Part shown: in pieces, positions 36,864 through 45,307 of the stretch
Layout of the letters: every line of letters starts with the position of its first letter
Position numbering within the stretch: the first letter of the stretch is position 1
Assembly (NCBI RefSeq): GCF_024721975.1
Contig: NZ_JANQBB010000001.1
Coordinates: forward strand, 1,054,001-1,118,000
Reading direction: 5' to 3'
Source of the DNA: Paenibacillus endoradicis
Lineage (GTDB): Bacteria > Bacillota > Bacilli > Paenibacillales > Paenibacillaceae
DNA length: 64,000 nt
Position numbers and translations under genes: made by a program
The notes under the pieces: model-generated
Databases searched by the model: none
Seen by the model: the letters and a program-made list of their open reading frames with translations, nothing else
What the model was told of the DNA's origin: nothing

Positions 36864-37415
36864 TTATGTAAGATCATTCACTTTGTAAACTGTTAACGAG
36901 TGTTCTTCGATGTGTTTCAAAATCTCTTGATTGTTCTTTACTATTACTCTCTTGTATGAGAAACTACTTGTCAATTCCAATATTGTATAAATACCTTCCT
37001 TGTCGTATCCGCGATTCCATATGAATAGCATCTGAAATAAATTTTTTAATGATTGTTTATAATTCCATTGTTCGATACCCAATCTTGTTTTTATAAATCT
37101 ATAAATAACTCTAAAATCACGAATAAACTTATTAGGTTTAATGATAAATATTAAATCAGCATTTTTGAAACTATCATGTCCCCACTTATAATGAACGCCT
37201 TCGACTATCCAAGACTCTTTATTAATAATTTCGCATAACTTAGAATCTCGTATTTCTATTGGATATCTCACATTTACTGCACTTTTATCCCAGACGAGGT
37301 TATCTAGTTCATAGTAGTTAATTCCATATTTTTTTGATAACACTTTTGCTATAAATGACTTCCCACTCCCGCAAGCTCCAATTATACGGATTTTAATATA
37401 CATCGTCCCCTTCAT
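36864..37415 (-). CDS. P-loop kinase-like protein (topology-modulation/FlaR-like)
   Basis: 183 residues (start 37403 also possible). Walker A GACGSGKS (about 13-20), then YYELDNLVWD and WIVEGVHYKW as in adenylate-kinase-like FlaR/topology modulation proteins. It likely binds ATP; the substrate is unknown. Confidence 0.8.
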   Translation of the reverse strand: MKGTMYIKIRIIGACGSGKSFIAKVLSKKYGINYYELDNLVWDKSAVNVRYPIEIRDSKLCEIINKESWIVEGVHYKWGHDSFKNADLIFIIKPNKFIRDFRVIYRFIKTRLGIEQWNYKQSLKNLFQMLFIWNRGYDKEGIYTILELTSSFSYKRVIVKNNQEILKHIEEHSLTVYKVNDLT

Positions 37416-37479
37416 TTAAGCTAATTCCATCTCCAACCAAGGCGAATACCTCGGCGTGAATCTGGCATTAGATTTTCTC

Positions 37480-37640
37480 ATCTAATTCTAAACAGTTTCA
37501 TGTATTAATAGCGAACCAATTTCCTTGTTCCAGAAAGCAGTTTCTCCAATAAATTGATCCCGGCATGCCATCAACTAATATTAGTTTTGTATTCATTAAT
37601 ATCAGTCCCATCTGAATGTCTAGTAATATAGATGCGTTTC
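37480..37640 (-). pseudogene. Fused remnants: P-loop start and AAC(6')-like piece
   Basis: One frame reads MNTKLILVDGMPGS, the start of a P-loop kinase up to Walker A. In a shifted frame the same stretch continues as DQFIGETAFWNKEIGSLLI, like the core of aminoglycoside 6'-acetyltransferases. Two truncated genes seem joined. Confidence 0.5.
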
Positions 37641-37679
37641 GTTGATTTAATTTCTTAGAAGATTTATATACTATTTCTA

Positions 37680-38222
37680 CTAAATTACGTCTTGCTGATT
37701 GGATATTATTCGATTAGTCTCACTATCTACTTTTGACAATATTGTAAATCTTAATTTATTAAAGTCTATACTCGAAAACGAAGAAACAACAATACTAACT
37801 GAATAATCCCTTCCAAAAATTCTGTCTATTTTTTCCGAAAATGACGGTTTACTTTGGTCTTTAGCCCATATTCCAAACATAGTTACACCGTTTTCTCTGT
37901 AAAAAGAAATTTGATGTATTTTATTTAATTCAATAATTTTATGACCAAATAACCACTTATATTCAAGATACTGGTCAGTAACAATTAAGTAAGGCTTATT
38001 AATGAAAACTGTTGAAAGCCAGAAATATCCGAACAATACTAAAAATAATAGAGAACTAATATTCAATATGACCTTTGTAAAATCGTTACCTGGTATAAGA
38101 ATGAAACCAACAAAAAGCATTATTATAAACAAATATAAAATAAGAACTGCTCTTTTGAGTTTTGCCTTTTGGTACAATGGCAGGGTATATAATCCATTGT
38201 CCTCAATTAATGTTTCATTCAT
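37680..38222 (-). CDS. Membrane protein with PH-like domain
   Basis: 180 residues from ATG 38222, with AAAGGTGAT upstream. Two helices (about 21-60) followed by LIVTDQYLEYKWLFGHKIIE, the start of a bacterial PH-like domain. Function unknown. Confidence 0.65.
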   Translation of the reverse strand: MNETLIEDNGLYTLPLYQKAKLKRAVLILYLFIIMLFVGFILIPGNDFTKVILNISSLLFLVLFGYFWLSTVFINKPYLIVTDQYLEYKWLFGHKIIELNKIHQISFYRENGVTMFGIWAKDQSKPSFSEKIDRIFGRDYSVSIVVSSFSSIDFNKLRFTILSKVDSETNRIISNQQDVI

Positions 38223-38262
38223 GGTAATCACCTTTCATATTTCATAAATTGATTTACAACTA

Positions 38263-39063
38263 TTAAAATGTAACATTTAAAATTCTATGAGAACTAATAA
38301 ATCCAGCCTTCTCTATAGTTTTTTTAGATCCTATATTTGTCTGAGAACACGAACATATGGGTCTACAATTAACTTCATAACAATGCTCTTTTAATAGTGT
38401 AAGAATATATGTGCCAATTCCCATTCTCCTATGTTCTCTTGAGACAACCATGCCCACATCTGCATAAGGCTTTTGCTTCTGACTAATAATACACTCCCCA
38501 GTTCCTAAAATTTTTCGATCATTATACAAAATAAATAATTGTTCTCGTAGTAGCAACTGCTCTATAAAGTCCCTTATCCATTCGCCGCTACCTTCAGTAT
38601 TAATTGTGTAAAAATCAATTACTTCTTCCAAATCTCCTAACGTCGCTTTCTTGAAGATTTTATTGTTGAAATTAGATAGCGATGGTTTTATCCTTATCCC
38701 ATCATAAAAGAGATAACTGTTAATAGAAATTTTCCTAGTTAAATCAAAGCATAAAGATAAATAGAAAGGCTCAATAGTGCTGCAAATCGCATTACTAATA
38801 TTTTTGCAAGAAATTATAAACCGGAATATGTCTTGAGCAAGCATTCGAAATTCTTCTAATAAATGAAACTGAAGTAAACACATGTTTGAGTCTACACAGA
38901 AGTATCCTGCTTTATTTCCGTTATATTTTATAATCGAAAAGGTTGAATTTCCAATAATAGAGCTCTCCCACATGCCATCCATTGGTGCAACAAGTGATTC
39001 TAGATATTTTAGTCTAAAGTTTTGTATTTCTTCTAAGTTATTTATTTCACAACATTCAATCAT
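38263..39063 (-). CDS. GNAT acetyltransferase, two-domain
   Basis: 266 residues. The N-terminal half is GNAT-like without a motif. The C-terminal half has VGMVVSREHRRMGIGTYILT and NIGSKKTIEKAGF, a full CoA site. It resembles the tandem GNAT family with a degenerate N-terminal domain. Confidence 0.8.
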   Translation of the reverse strand: MIECCEINNLEEIQNFRLKYLESLVAPMDGMWESSIIGNSTFSIIKYNGNKAGYFCVDSNMCLLQFHLLEEFRMLAQDIFRFIISCKNISNAICSTIEPFYLSLCFDLTRKISINSYLFYDGIRIKPSLSNFNNKIFKKATLGDLEEVIDFYTINTEGSGEWIRDFIEQLLLREQLFILYNDRKILGTGECIISQKQKPYADVGMVVSREHRRMGIGTYILTLLKEHCYEVNCRPICSCSQTNIGSKKTIEKAGFISSHRILNVTF

Positions 39064-39097
39064 ACGATAATTACTCCATTCGGTTTTTTAATATTCT

Positions 39098-39481
39098 TTA
39101 ACTATGATCTTCGATTAATGATAACTTTCCATTCTTGATCTTAAATATTGATTGTCCTCTTAGTTGAATCTTATCTCCTGCTTTCAGACCATTAGGTAGA
39201 TCCTTAGCAATTATTGCTTCATAATCAATTTCAGCTTTAACTCTATCATCACGATACTTACATTCAATAATTCTCTGACAACGTTGTGAAAATATCTCTG
39301 CTGATTGTTCTGCTAAACCTTTAAATGCTTGAATGCCACTTGTTTCTGCATTAATCACTCCGCTTGAAATGTTTCTAAATTCTATATCCTCATTCAAAAG
39401 ATTTACGATTCCGTTAATATCAAAAGAGTTATACGATTTAATATATTTCTGAATGATCTTATCAATTTCTTTTCTGTCCAC
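39098..39481 (-). CDS. SnoaL/NTF2-like protein
   Basis: 127 residues, cone-shaped NTF2 fold: an opening helix IQKYIKSYNSFDINGIVNLL, the IQAFKGLAEQSAEIF helix and the closing QLRGQSIFKIKNGKLSLIED. Members are small isomerases, hydrolases or binding proteins. Confidence 0.75.
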   Translation of the reverse strand: MDRKEIDKIIQKYIKSYNSFDINGIVNLLNEDIEFRNISSGVINAETSGIQAFKGLAEQSAEIFSQRCQRIIECKYRDDRVKAEIDYEAIIAKDLPNGLKAGDKIQLRGQSIFKIKNGKLSLIEDHS

Positions 39482-39530
39482 AAAAATTCCCCTCTCAGGT
39501 TATAAGTACATTGTGCTTCAAGAGCTATTA

Positions 39531-40067
39531 TCAAAAATCTCTTTCAAATAAGTAAACCTTACCATTTAGAGGTCTCAAAAAATTGTCACCTATATAACCC
39601 CTTCTTTTCAGTTCTTTACTTAGTACTGTCATAAAGGCGCCGTGAGTAACTACCAATATATTGCTATTATCATTTAATTCAATCTCGTCAATTACTCTTT
39701 TTGCTCTTAATATAGTGTCTTGTTTACTTTCCTGTGTAGAATGATTTAACAACCAACCTACTCTGCCCAAGATTAACCAGAATGAACGATGTAACTTAAA
39801 TTTAGTTTGTAATATTGCCTTAATGTGTATTTCTCTCAATAGGTTTGTTGTAATTATTTTGTCTTTAAAGATCAGTTCAGCTGTTTTTACTGACCTAGGT
39901 TGATCACTGGAATAACAAAGATCCCAATATATTTTCTCTATAAATTCATCACTTTTAATATCGCATTGGTCATAGTATTCGACCCAACTATTAAATTCTG
40001 ATGATGTCATCCAAAGAGCTTTCGTAATATCCACTACGCTGAAATGTCTAACTAATCCAACTTTCAT
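39531..40067 (-). CDS. Histidine phosphatase-family protein with altered RHG motif
   Basis: 178 residues. The first motif reads RHF instead of RHG (residues 8-10), while the second His is kept in VVTHGAFMTVL. The protein is shorter than typical phosphoglycerate-mutase relatives. Catalysis is plausible since His and Arg are present. Confidence 0.7.
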   Translation of the reverse strand: MKVGLVRHFSVVDITKALWMTSSEFNSWVEYYDQCDIKSDEFIEKIYWDLCYSSDQPRSVKTAELIFKDKIITTNLLREIHIKAILQTKFKLHRSFWLILGRVGWLLNHSTQESKQDTILRAKRVIDEIELNDNSNILVVTHGAFMTVLSKELKRRGYIGDNFLRPLNGKVYLFERDF

Positions 40068-40106
40068 TCATTTTTCTCCTGATTTTGTATTCTCTCGTCA
40101 TATTTC

Positions 40107-40213
40107 ATATAACTTTCTTGATTTCACGATGTAAGTTCACATGTTATTAGAATGGTTTCTTAGGAGGTCCTTCAACTGATGTTGAACATGATGCGAGGAT
40201 TAAACTGTTTATA
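40107..40213 (-). repeat. Eroded attC-like site
   Basis: ATATAACTTTCTTGATTTCA at the left and GATGCGAGGATTAAACTG then TTTATA at the right match the intact ends at most positions. The inner stems are lost. Confidence 0.6.
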
Positions 40214-40270
40214 GTTGCTGGTGATCTTTTCTTACGTTTATTCACAGTGTTTTATCAATTCAGATGTTTC

Positions 40271-40383
40271 ACCTAACGTTCAGGTATTTATCAACTTGTG
40301 CAGCAAGTTGTCAGACAGCCATTGTATTCTTGATACTCCTCTGCTGACCAAGGCGCAGCTACTGTGAGAATACTGTGTTATCT
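40271..40383 (-). repeat. attC-like site
   Basis: ACCTAACGTTCAGGTATTTA to GAGAATACTGTGTTATCT. Inner stems AACTTGTGCAGCAAGTT and GTCAGACAG/CTGCTGAC are present. It starts 22 bp after the stop of the GNAT gene at 40405. Confidence 0.85.
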
Positions 40384-40404
40384 GATGTAACATGACTTCT
40401 ATGA

Positions 40405-40884
40405 TTAGTTTTCAAAATCTTGAATCTTTCTTTTGTTTTCAATACGCTCCTTAAAATTACCTTGAGTGTATTCATTAATGGTTTTATTCCAAAATAATTG
40501 TGCAGGTTTATTAGTCTCAATTTGATAGACTTCCCATTGTCCTTTGTGTAAGTTGAAAATTTGTTTAGCTACTGCTTTACCAATTCCTTCTTTTCTATAT
40601 TTTTTCAATATAAAAAACTCAGCAATAGAAAAGTAATTGCGCTCTTTTGATTCAATAAGTCTTACCAATACAAAGCCTACATATTTGTCATTTTGTTTAA
40701 TAACATATGGAAATCTATGATTTACCTCTCTCCAATAGTCTTCTAAATGTGGGTATGTCCCAAATAATCCATCGTCTTCGACATCGCATTTGACAAATTC
40801 AGAAAAATCATAAATATAGAATTGCATTAGATTTCTTAAAACATCTTTGTAATCTTCTGTAGCTTTTATTAATTCATAATTCAT
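40405..40884 (-). CDS. GNAT acetyltransferase (cassette gene)
   Basis: 159 residues. The AEFFILKKYRKEGIGKAVAK block binds acetyl-CoA and the NKPAQLFWNKTI segment replaces the usual NxxS. Similar to small GNATs with the YIYDFSEF opening. AGGTGATCAC precedes the ATG. Flanked by repeats on both sides, so it forms a complete cassette. Confidence 0.85.
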   Translation of the reverse strand: MNYELIKATEDYKDVLRNLMQFYIYDFSEFVKCDVEDDGLFGTYPHLEDYWREVNHRFPYVIKQNDKYVGFVLVRLIESKERNYFSIAEFFILKKYRKEGIGKAVAKQIFNLHKGQWEVYQIETNKPAQLFWNKTINEYTQGNFKERIENKRKIQDFEN

Positions 40885-40927
40885 ATATAGTGATCACCTT
40901 TATTCTTTAATTTATTTGTATTTTCTT

Positions 40928-40965
40928 ATAACGTTCAATTAATCACGAACTTGCTCAGCCACTTA
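40928..40965 (-). repeat. Truncated attC-like site
   Basis: TATAACGTTCAATTAATCAC then GAACTTGCTCAGC is the left half of the repeat. The right half is missing, and the GRAM-domain gene ends just after. Confidence 0.65.
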
Positions 40966-40969
40966 GTTA

Positions 40970-41284
40970 TTACCTACTTAATCTTTTGTTTATAAATTCA
41001 ATAATTTCTTGTCTATTCCAAACTACAAATTTATATTGTACTTCATCTCGCGTTGTAATTAATATTCCATTCGGTACTATTCCCAAGGTATTTCGTTTTT
41101 TAATCGAAGTTATTTGGTCAATCTTAATCTCGGTACTACCTTGTTGAATATTTAAAGCATGTGAAGCAAATAACACACTTCGGTCGGAAATCTTCAATCT
41201 ACCACCTACAGACTCAATTCCTCTAAACAGATTTGCAAATACATCAAAATGGATATATTCTTTATTATCACTCAATTTATTCAT
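40970..41284 (-). CDS. GRAM/PH-like domain protein (cassette gene)
   Basis: 104 residues. FRGIESVGGRLKISDRSVLF and GSTEIKIDQITSIKKRNTLG followed by PNGILITTRDEVQYKFVVW are the strands of a GRAM/PH fold. It may bind lipid or peptide. The family resembles a Firmicute PH-like domain protein. Confidence 0.7.
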   Translation of the reverse strand: MNKLSDNKEYIHFDVFANLFRGIESVGGRLKISDRSVLFASHALNIQQGSTEIKIDQITSIKKRNTLGIVPNGILITTRDEVQYKFVVWNRQEIIEFINKRLSR

Positions 41285-41348
41285 CCTTTTTTAATTCGAA
41301 TTTTGAAATACAGATCTATTTATATCTTTTTATTTATCCAAAGATTAC

Positions 41349-41511
41349 ACCTTTCGTTCTTGCATTAACGAACCCGAAAGGCTTAAGTGAGCGCAGCGGT
41401 CGGTTCGTCAGACTTAGCCTTGCAGGGTTGTTACGTGAATCTGCTTCTCTGTTAAAATCTTCACCAGTGACAGAGTAGTGTATACAACCATGCATTTATG
41501 CGGTGTTATCT
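41349..41511 (-). repeat. Variant attC-like site with long inner stem
   Basis: CACCTTTCGTTCTTGCATTA at the left and ATTTATGCGGTGTTATCT at the right, with a long inner part containing AACCCGAAAGGCTTAAG and CTTAGCCTTGCAGGGTT. It ends 38 bp before the next stop. Confidence 0.55.
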
Positions 41512-41549
41512 GAGGCAAGTGACAACTTGTGCTGCTTTCGTCATCTGCT

Positions 41550-42002
41550 CTATAACCGTCTTTTTATTCTTTCACTAGTTATATTTATGCCATTCTTATC
41601 AGCCCACTTTTTAAAATCCTCTATATTCATATCTTCATTATTTTTGAATCTAAAATGTAGATCATTCAATATGAACTTTTTCCCATATAATTTAATACCA
41701 AGGCTTTGAATAAAATAACCCTGAATGATAATCTTCTCGATTTTATCTATTGAAACTTCGACATTGTTTAGCTTTATTTTATCATCCATAATTTCCAATT
41801 GATTATTTTTCATCAATATCTTGGCTAGTAAACCTAATATAACGCTTACTAATGCTAGGTTAAATATTAAGTGAATAATAAATAGTAGCGTATTCTCTTT
41901 AATTAGCAATGCTAATCTTAAATGAAATAATGCTAATAAAGAAAATGTAATTAATTGAAAATACATAGATGTTGGGGTCTTTGTTTGAAATTTCTTGGTC
42001 AT
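41550..42002 (-). CDS. Membrane protein with PH-like C-terminus (cassette gene)
   Basis: 150 residues with two helices (about 16-35 and 40-62) and a beta-rich tail (IKLNNVEVSIDKIEKIIIQG). It resembles 32937-33389 and 37680-38222 in plan. Flanked by attC-like repeats. Function unknown. Confidence 0.6.
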   Translation of the reverse strand: MTKKFQTKTPTSMYFQLITFSLLALFHLRLALLIKENTLLFIIHLIFNLALVSVILGLLAKILMKNNQLEIMDDKIKLNNVEVSIDKIEKIIIQGYFIQSLGIKLYGKKFILNDLHFRFKNNEDMNIEDFKKWADKNGINITSERIKRRL

Positions 42003-42032
42003 TCTTTGTTTTATCTCCTTTTCACTGGTTTG

Positions 42033-42152
42033 AGATAACGTTCAATTAATCACGAACTTGCTCAGCAAGTTGTCATATGAGTCTGCTACTTTGTCAAAAG
42101 CTTCAGAGTGACCAAAGGCGTATGCCATATGCGTGTATACTGTATTATAAGA
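42033..42152 (-). repeat. attC-like site
   Basis: AGATAACGTTCAATTAATCA to GCGTGTATACTGTATTATAA. Inner hairpin AACTTGCTCAGCAAGTT present. The left end shares the TTCAATTAATC variant with the truncated site at 40928, showing the two are copies. Confidence 0.8.
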
Positions 42153-42208
42153 TGTCAGTACCTTCTTCAAATACTCGCACAAAATTTTTAGTGGATAAGT
42201 ATAAACGA

Positions 42209-42358
42209 TTAATCTTCGATCTCCCACTGTGGGTTCCAAACAACTTCCCACAAATGTCCATCTGGATCTTGAAAGTATCCCGAATATCCACCCCAAAATG
42301 TATCATGGGCTGGAACTGTTATAAGAGCATCATTACTTACTAGTGATTCCTGTTAGTG
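42209..42358 (-). pseudogene. VOC/glyoxalase-family C-terminal remnant
   Basis: The minus strand encodes HDTFWGGYSGYFQDPDGHLW then EVVWNP, the last two strands and metal Glu of a VOC-domain protein, ending at TAA 42209. The upstream part is missing. It lies in the cassette bounded by the repeat at 42033. Confidence 0.8.
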
Positions 42359-42430
42359 CAATAATAAAATAACTTGTTATTCATCTGTTATACTGATAAT
42401 CGTCATAATGTTCTTTGCATTGCATAGAAC

Positions 42431-42940
42431 TTACTTACTATTTTCCAAAGTTTCTTTCCATATTGCAGATTTTCCGTAACCTAAATACTCACCCACCTCA
42501 ATAACCTTACTGCCAAGTATAACAATCTCCATACCATTTTCAGTGTCCCATTCTGTGCCTCCCCCTAGAGTTACACCAAATGTATTATCGTTTCTATCAT
42601 AAGGATTTCTATAAAGATCAACTTCCCCTACCTCCATATAGCCCAAAATCTCCCTTCCAAAAGCTTGGGCTAATCCATTAGGATACTCCATGGTATCACT
42701 GGACATTTTGACGGTTTTCCATTCACATGCTTTAATGCATATTTCATTAATGGTTTCATCCGGCAAATGATTTAAAACATCTTGAATATAGCATTCTGCT
42801 TCCTCCAAACTCATGTCTTCGGTACTAAAACGATATTCAACATTACATTGGAATAAAGTGAGTAACCCAAATCCAGACATAAAGTTCTCGTCTGAAGTAT
42901 CTACTACTCCAACGTGTTCTAAATGAAATTTTTCAGCCAT
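42431..42940 (-). CDS. Hypothetical protein, cassette gene (immunity-like)
   Basis: 169 residues, acidic, soluble; TLGGGTEWDTENGMEIVILG near the C-terminus is its most distinctive block. A remnant copy of this block lies at 36322-36400. It resembles small cytosolic hypothetical proteins of the immunity-protein type, without firm assignment. GGAGG precedes the ATG. Confidence 0.55.
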   Translation of the reverse strand: MAEKFHLEHVGVVDTSDENFMSGFGLLTLFQCNVEYRFSTEDMSLEEAECYIQDVLNHLPDETINEICIKACEWKTVKMSSDTMEYPNGLAQAFGREILGYMEVGEVDLYRNPYDRNDNTFGVTLGGGTEWDTENGMEIVILGSKVIEVGEYLGYGKSAIWKETLENSK

Positions 42941-42969
42941 AGTATTTCCCTCCTAATTATTAAGCACCT

Positions 42970-43053
42970 CAACTAGAATATCCAAAGTTTTAATCATGAC
43001 ACTAATGAGCAAGCTCTCCTTCGAAACGATATAGCGTTAATGCTATGTTATAA
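42970..43053 (-). repeat. Degenerate attC-like site
   Basis: Only the right end is clear (GCGTTAATGCTATGTTATAA). The left part is divergent. The stop codon of the following gene at 43048 lies inside the GTTATAA core. Confidence 0.4.
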
Positions 43054-43722
43054 GATGGTCGGGCTCTCTTCGAGTTTGCTATCAAAAAATGCCTTATTTG
43101 TCTTTGTCCAATTAACCATAAAGTCAAAAAGATCAAGAGAATATCTATGATTATGCTTACAATTAACTAATTCACTCTTTATCTTATTTACGTTACTTTC
43201 AACTTCAACCGACTCAATAAAACAGACTAATCCTGGGCAAAACTCATTCAATGCTTGAAAATATCTCATTTGAGGTTCAATGAATTTTAGGTTTAATTCG
43301 AATCCTCTTCTCAATCTAGTTTCATCTTTTCTCTTCCTTTCCCTTAAGGTAGATTCACTAGTATAAAGTAAAAAATACTTATCCGGAAAACCTAATTTTC
43401 TTTGACTCAATAACGGTCTATAAAAATTTTCAACAAATTCTAATGTTTGTCCGTTAAATAACTTAAAATCAAATGCCCAGTTATACCAAAAGGGCTGATA
43501 TAAATCGATGTCAATTATCACTAGACCATCTTGCTCTTTTTCAGAAGCAATCTTCCATCGGTCGATCTGTCTTTCGAAAAACCATTCTGGGTATTCTTGT
43601 TTAGGCTTCTTCCACCATGAAGCAACCTCTGGAATATGAAATGCCCCTATTTGATTAGTAAGTGCAGCTGAGGTTGTTGTCTTCCCACCTGCACTTGCTC
43701 CTTCAATGCTTATAATTGTCAT
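43048..43722 (-). CDS. P-loop nucleoside-kinase-like protein (cassette gene)
   Basis: 224 residues from ATG 43722, with AGGGGA upstream; the longer frame to 43815 runs into a repeat. Walker A GASAGGKTTT (about 8-17), then VIIDIDLYQPFW, and an Arg-rich lid RERKRKDETRLRRG as in deoxynucleoside or thymidylate kinases. Substrate unknown. Stop overlaps the repeat core at 43047. Confidence 0.75.
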   Translation of the reverse strand: MTIISIEGASAGGKTTTSAALTNQIGAFHIPEVASWWKKPKQEYPEWFFERQIDRWKIASEKEQDGLVIIDIDLYQPFWYNWAFDFKLFNGQTLEFVENFYRPLLSQRKLGFPDKYFLLYTSESTLRERKRKDETRLRRGFELNLKFIEPQMRYFQALNEFCPGLVCFIESVEVESNVNKIKSELVNCKHNHRYSLDLFDFMVNWTKTNKAFFDSKLEESPTIL

Positions 43723-43763
43723 AATTATGATTCCCCTTTTGTTTACCAGGTTGCCCTTCTCTC

Positions 43764-43927
43764 TTAAAACTTTAAGGTATTCATGAACCTTCACTTCCTT
43801 AAACGACCATAGCAAGTGGCCACGACGCGGTTAGGCAGTGCAAGGTTCTTCGGATAAATATGCTTCCCTGTAAATATCTCCTACCGGAGCGAGGGCGTAT
43901 GCCCGATGCGTGAATATAGTGTTATGC
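43764..43927 (-). repeat. attC-like site, long variant
   Basis: AAACTTTAAGGTATTCATGA to GCGTGAATATAGTGTTATGC. The inner part CGACGCGGTTAGGCAGTGCA is shared with the site at 53468, where it is CGATGCGGTTAGGCAGTGCA. The two are one subfamily. Confidence 0.75.
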
Positions 43928-43947
43928 GAAGGTCCTGGCTTCTTCGA

Positions 43948-44583
43948 TTAACTCTCATCCAATTCTTCCTTATAATGACTCATGTCACCATGTTGTAATA
44001 TCGAAGAATTCTCTTTATTAATTTCTATTTTACTTAGACAAGTTGGGTGAATGTACGGCGGGTGCCAAATATTCTTTGTTACACTCTGTTCAAAATATGC
44101 CATGACCATCTTAATAACCACTGTATGAGTAATTATTAAAATAGACTTTCCTTTATTGTTATGTATAATTTCATCTAGTTTCTTAATTGCTCTATCAGAT
44201 ACTTGTTGGAAAGTCTCGCTATTCTCTACTTGAAATGCTTCTGGATCATTCCAGAAGTTATAAAACTGAAGTGTAAAATTATTCTTTGCTTCTTCCTGAG
44301 TAATACCTTCCCAAACTCCTAGATTTATTTCTTTAAATGCCTCAGATATTTCAATCGGTATATCTCGATGTCCTTTGACTATTTCTGCGGTTTTTATAGC
44401 TCTTTGACTTGAACTCGTGTATATCAAATCAATTTTCTGATGTTGAAGTGATTCTCCTAACCATGCTGCTTGCTTAATGCCCCGTTCTGTAAGTGGAGAA
44501 TCATTATGACCTTGGAAACGTTTCTGAATGTTCCATTCAGTTTGTCCATGTCTTGTTACATAAATTGTAGTTGTTTCTAACAT
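43948..44583 (-). CDS. Histidine phosphatase (cassette gene)
   Basis: 211 residues. RHGQTEWN with the catalytic His, the FQGHNDSPLTERGIKQA block, acid Glu in ISEAFKEINLGVWEG and the second His in ILIITHTVVIKM. Full family length. It acts on small phosphoesters such as 2-phosphoglycerate or adenosylcobalamin-type substrates; the precise one is unknown. Confidence 0.9.
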   Translation of the reverse strand: MLETTTIYVTRHGQTEWNIQKRFQGHNDSPLTERGIKQAAWLGESLQHQKIDLIYTSSSQRAIKTAEIVKGHRDIPIEISEAFKEINLGVWEGITQEEAKNNFTLQFYNFWNDPEAFQVENSETFQQVSDRAIKKLDEIIHNNKGKSILIITHTVVIKMVMAYFEQSVTKNIWHPPYIHPTCLSKIEINKENSSILQHGDMSHYKEELDES

Positions 44584-44622
44584 GGTGTTGTTTGCTCCTT
44601 TAAATAGATTTACAGGGCTTTC

Positions 44623-44737
44623 GCATAACGTTCAGCTACTCACGAACTTGCGCAGCAAGTTGTCACTGATTCTACTACTTCTGCCAAAAGCACCAAAGTG
44701 ACTAAGGCGGAGCCGATGTGTGAATACGTTGTTATAT
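44623..44737 (-). repeat. attC-like site
   Basis: GCATAACGTTCAGCTACTCA to GTGTGAATACGTTGTTATAT. Inner hairpin ACTTGCGCAGCAAGT and GTCACTGAT/CAAAGTGAC stem. It ends 21 bp before the stop at 44759. Confidence 0.9.
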
Positions 44738-44758
44738 GAAGGATGGGGCTTCATGGAA

Positions 44759-45307
44759 TCATCTAGGTGCACTGATTGCTCTTATCTGTTGAATAATTTC
44801 CACAGTGTTTTGGGGCTCCTTAATAACATATAAATAATTAGATTCATCTTTACTTGGTTGTATTTCTATCGATTTTTCTTGTCTCTCCAAGACTTCAAAA
44901 AAATTCGAGGCATTTCTAAATATAGCTTTACTTCTTTGGGTTCCTAAAACACGTTCTTTTAGTAAATCTACAGGTAAGTCAAAGTAAACAATAACACTTT
45001 TAAATCCTTTATCATGGAAAAATCGGAGTACATTTGATCTTCCTGATTTATTCAAATTGGAATTGCTTAGAATAATATGAAAATTACTTTGCTCCGTAGC
45101 ATAATTAACTACTGCATTTGTTATAGAGAATTTCAAAGTGTTAGCACCAACTTTAGGTAGAAGTTTTTTATAATGATAATTAATAAATTCAGCGTGATTA
45201 TCCTGATCAATGACAATGGCTTGTTGCAATACTGATTCTAGTTCTTTAGCAAAGGAGGTTTTGCCACTATGTGTTTTTCCAACAGTCATAACTACTAAGC
45301 GTTCCAT
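44759..45307 (-). CDS. P-loop ATPase/kinase-like protein (cassette gene)
   Basis: 182 residues from ATG 45307, with AGGGGTGAA upstream; the longer frame to 45355 lacks a site. Walker A GKTHSGKTSFAK (about 10-21), DQDNHAEF, and LDLPVDLLKERV-like YFDLPVDLLKERV. It looks like polynucleotide or nucleoside kinases. Confidence 0.75.
   Translation of the reverse strand: MERLVVMTVGKTHSGKTSFAKELESVLQQAIVIDQDNHAEFINYHYKKLLPKVGANTLKFSITNAVVNYATEQSNFHIILSNSNLNKSGRSNVLRFFHDKGFKSVIVYFDLPVDLLKERVLGTQRSKAIFRNASNFFEVLERQEKSIEIQPSKDESNYLYVIKEPQNTVEIIQQIRAISAPR

Noticed and set aside
1..40000. Treating the left part as an ordinary operon-rich chromosome
   Set aside because: All genes are on one strand yet functionally unrelated, with hairpins or eroded repeats between them and many broken genes. 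This fits an old cassette array better, though it is not proven.
41233..41478. Plus-strand ORF of 81 residues
   Set aside because: It covers the end of the GRAM gene and a repeat; composition is that of a shadow frame.
42042..42296. Minus-strand 84-residue ORF
   Set aside because: It is an out-of-frame reading of the VOC remnant that runs into the repeat at 42033.
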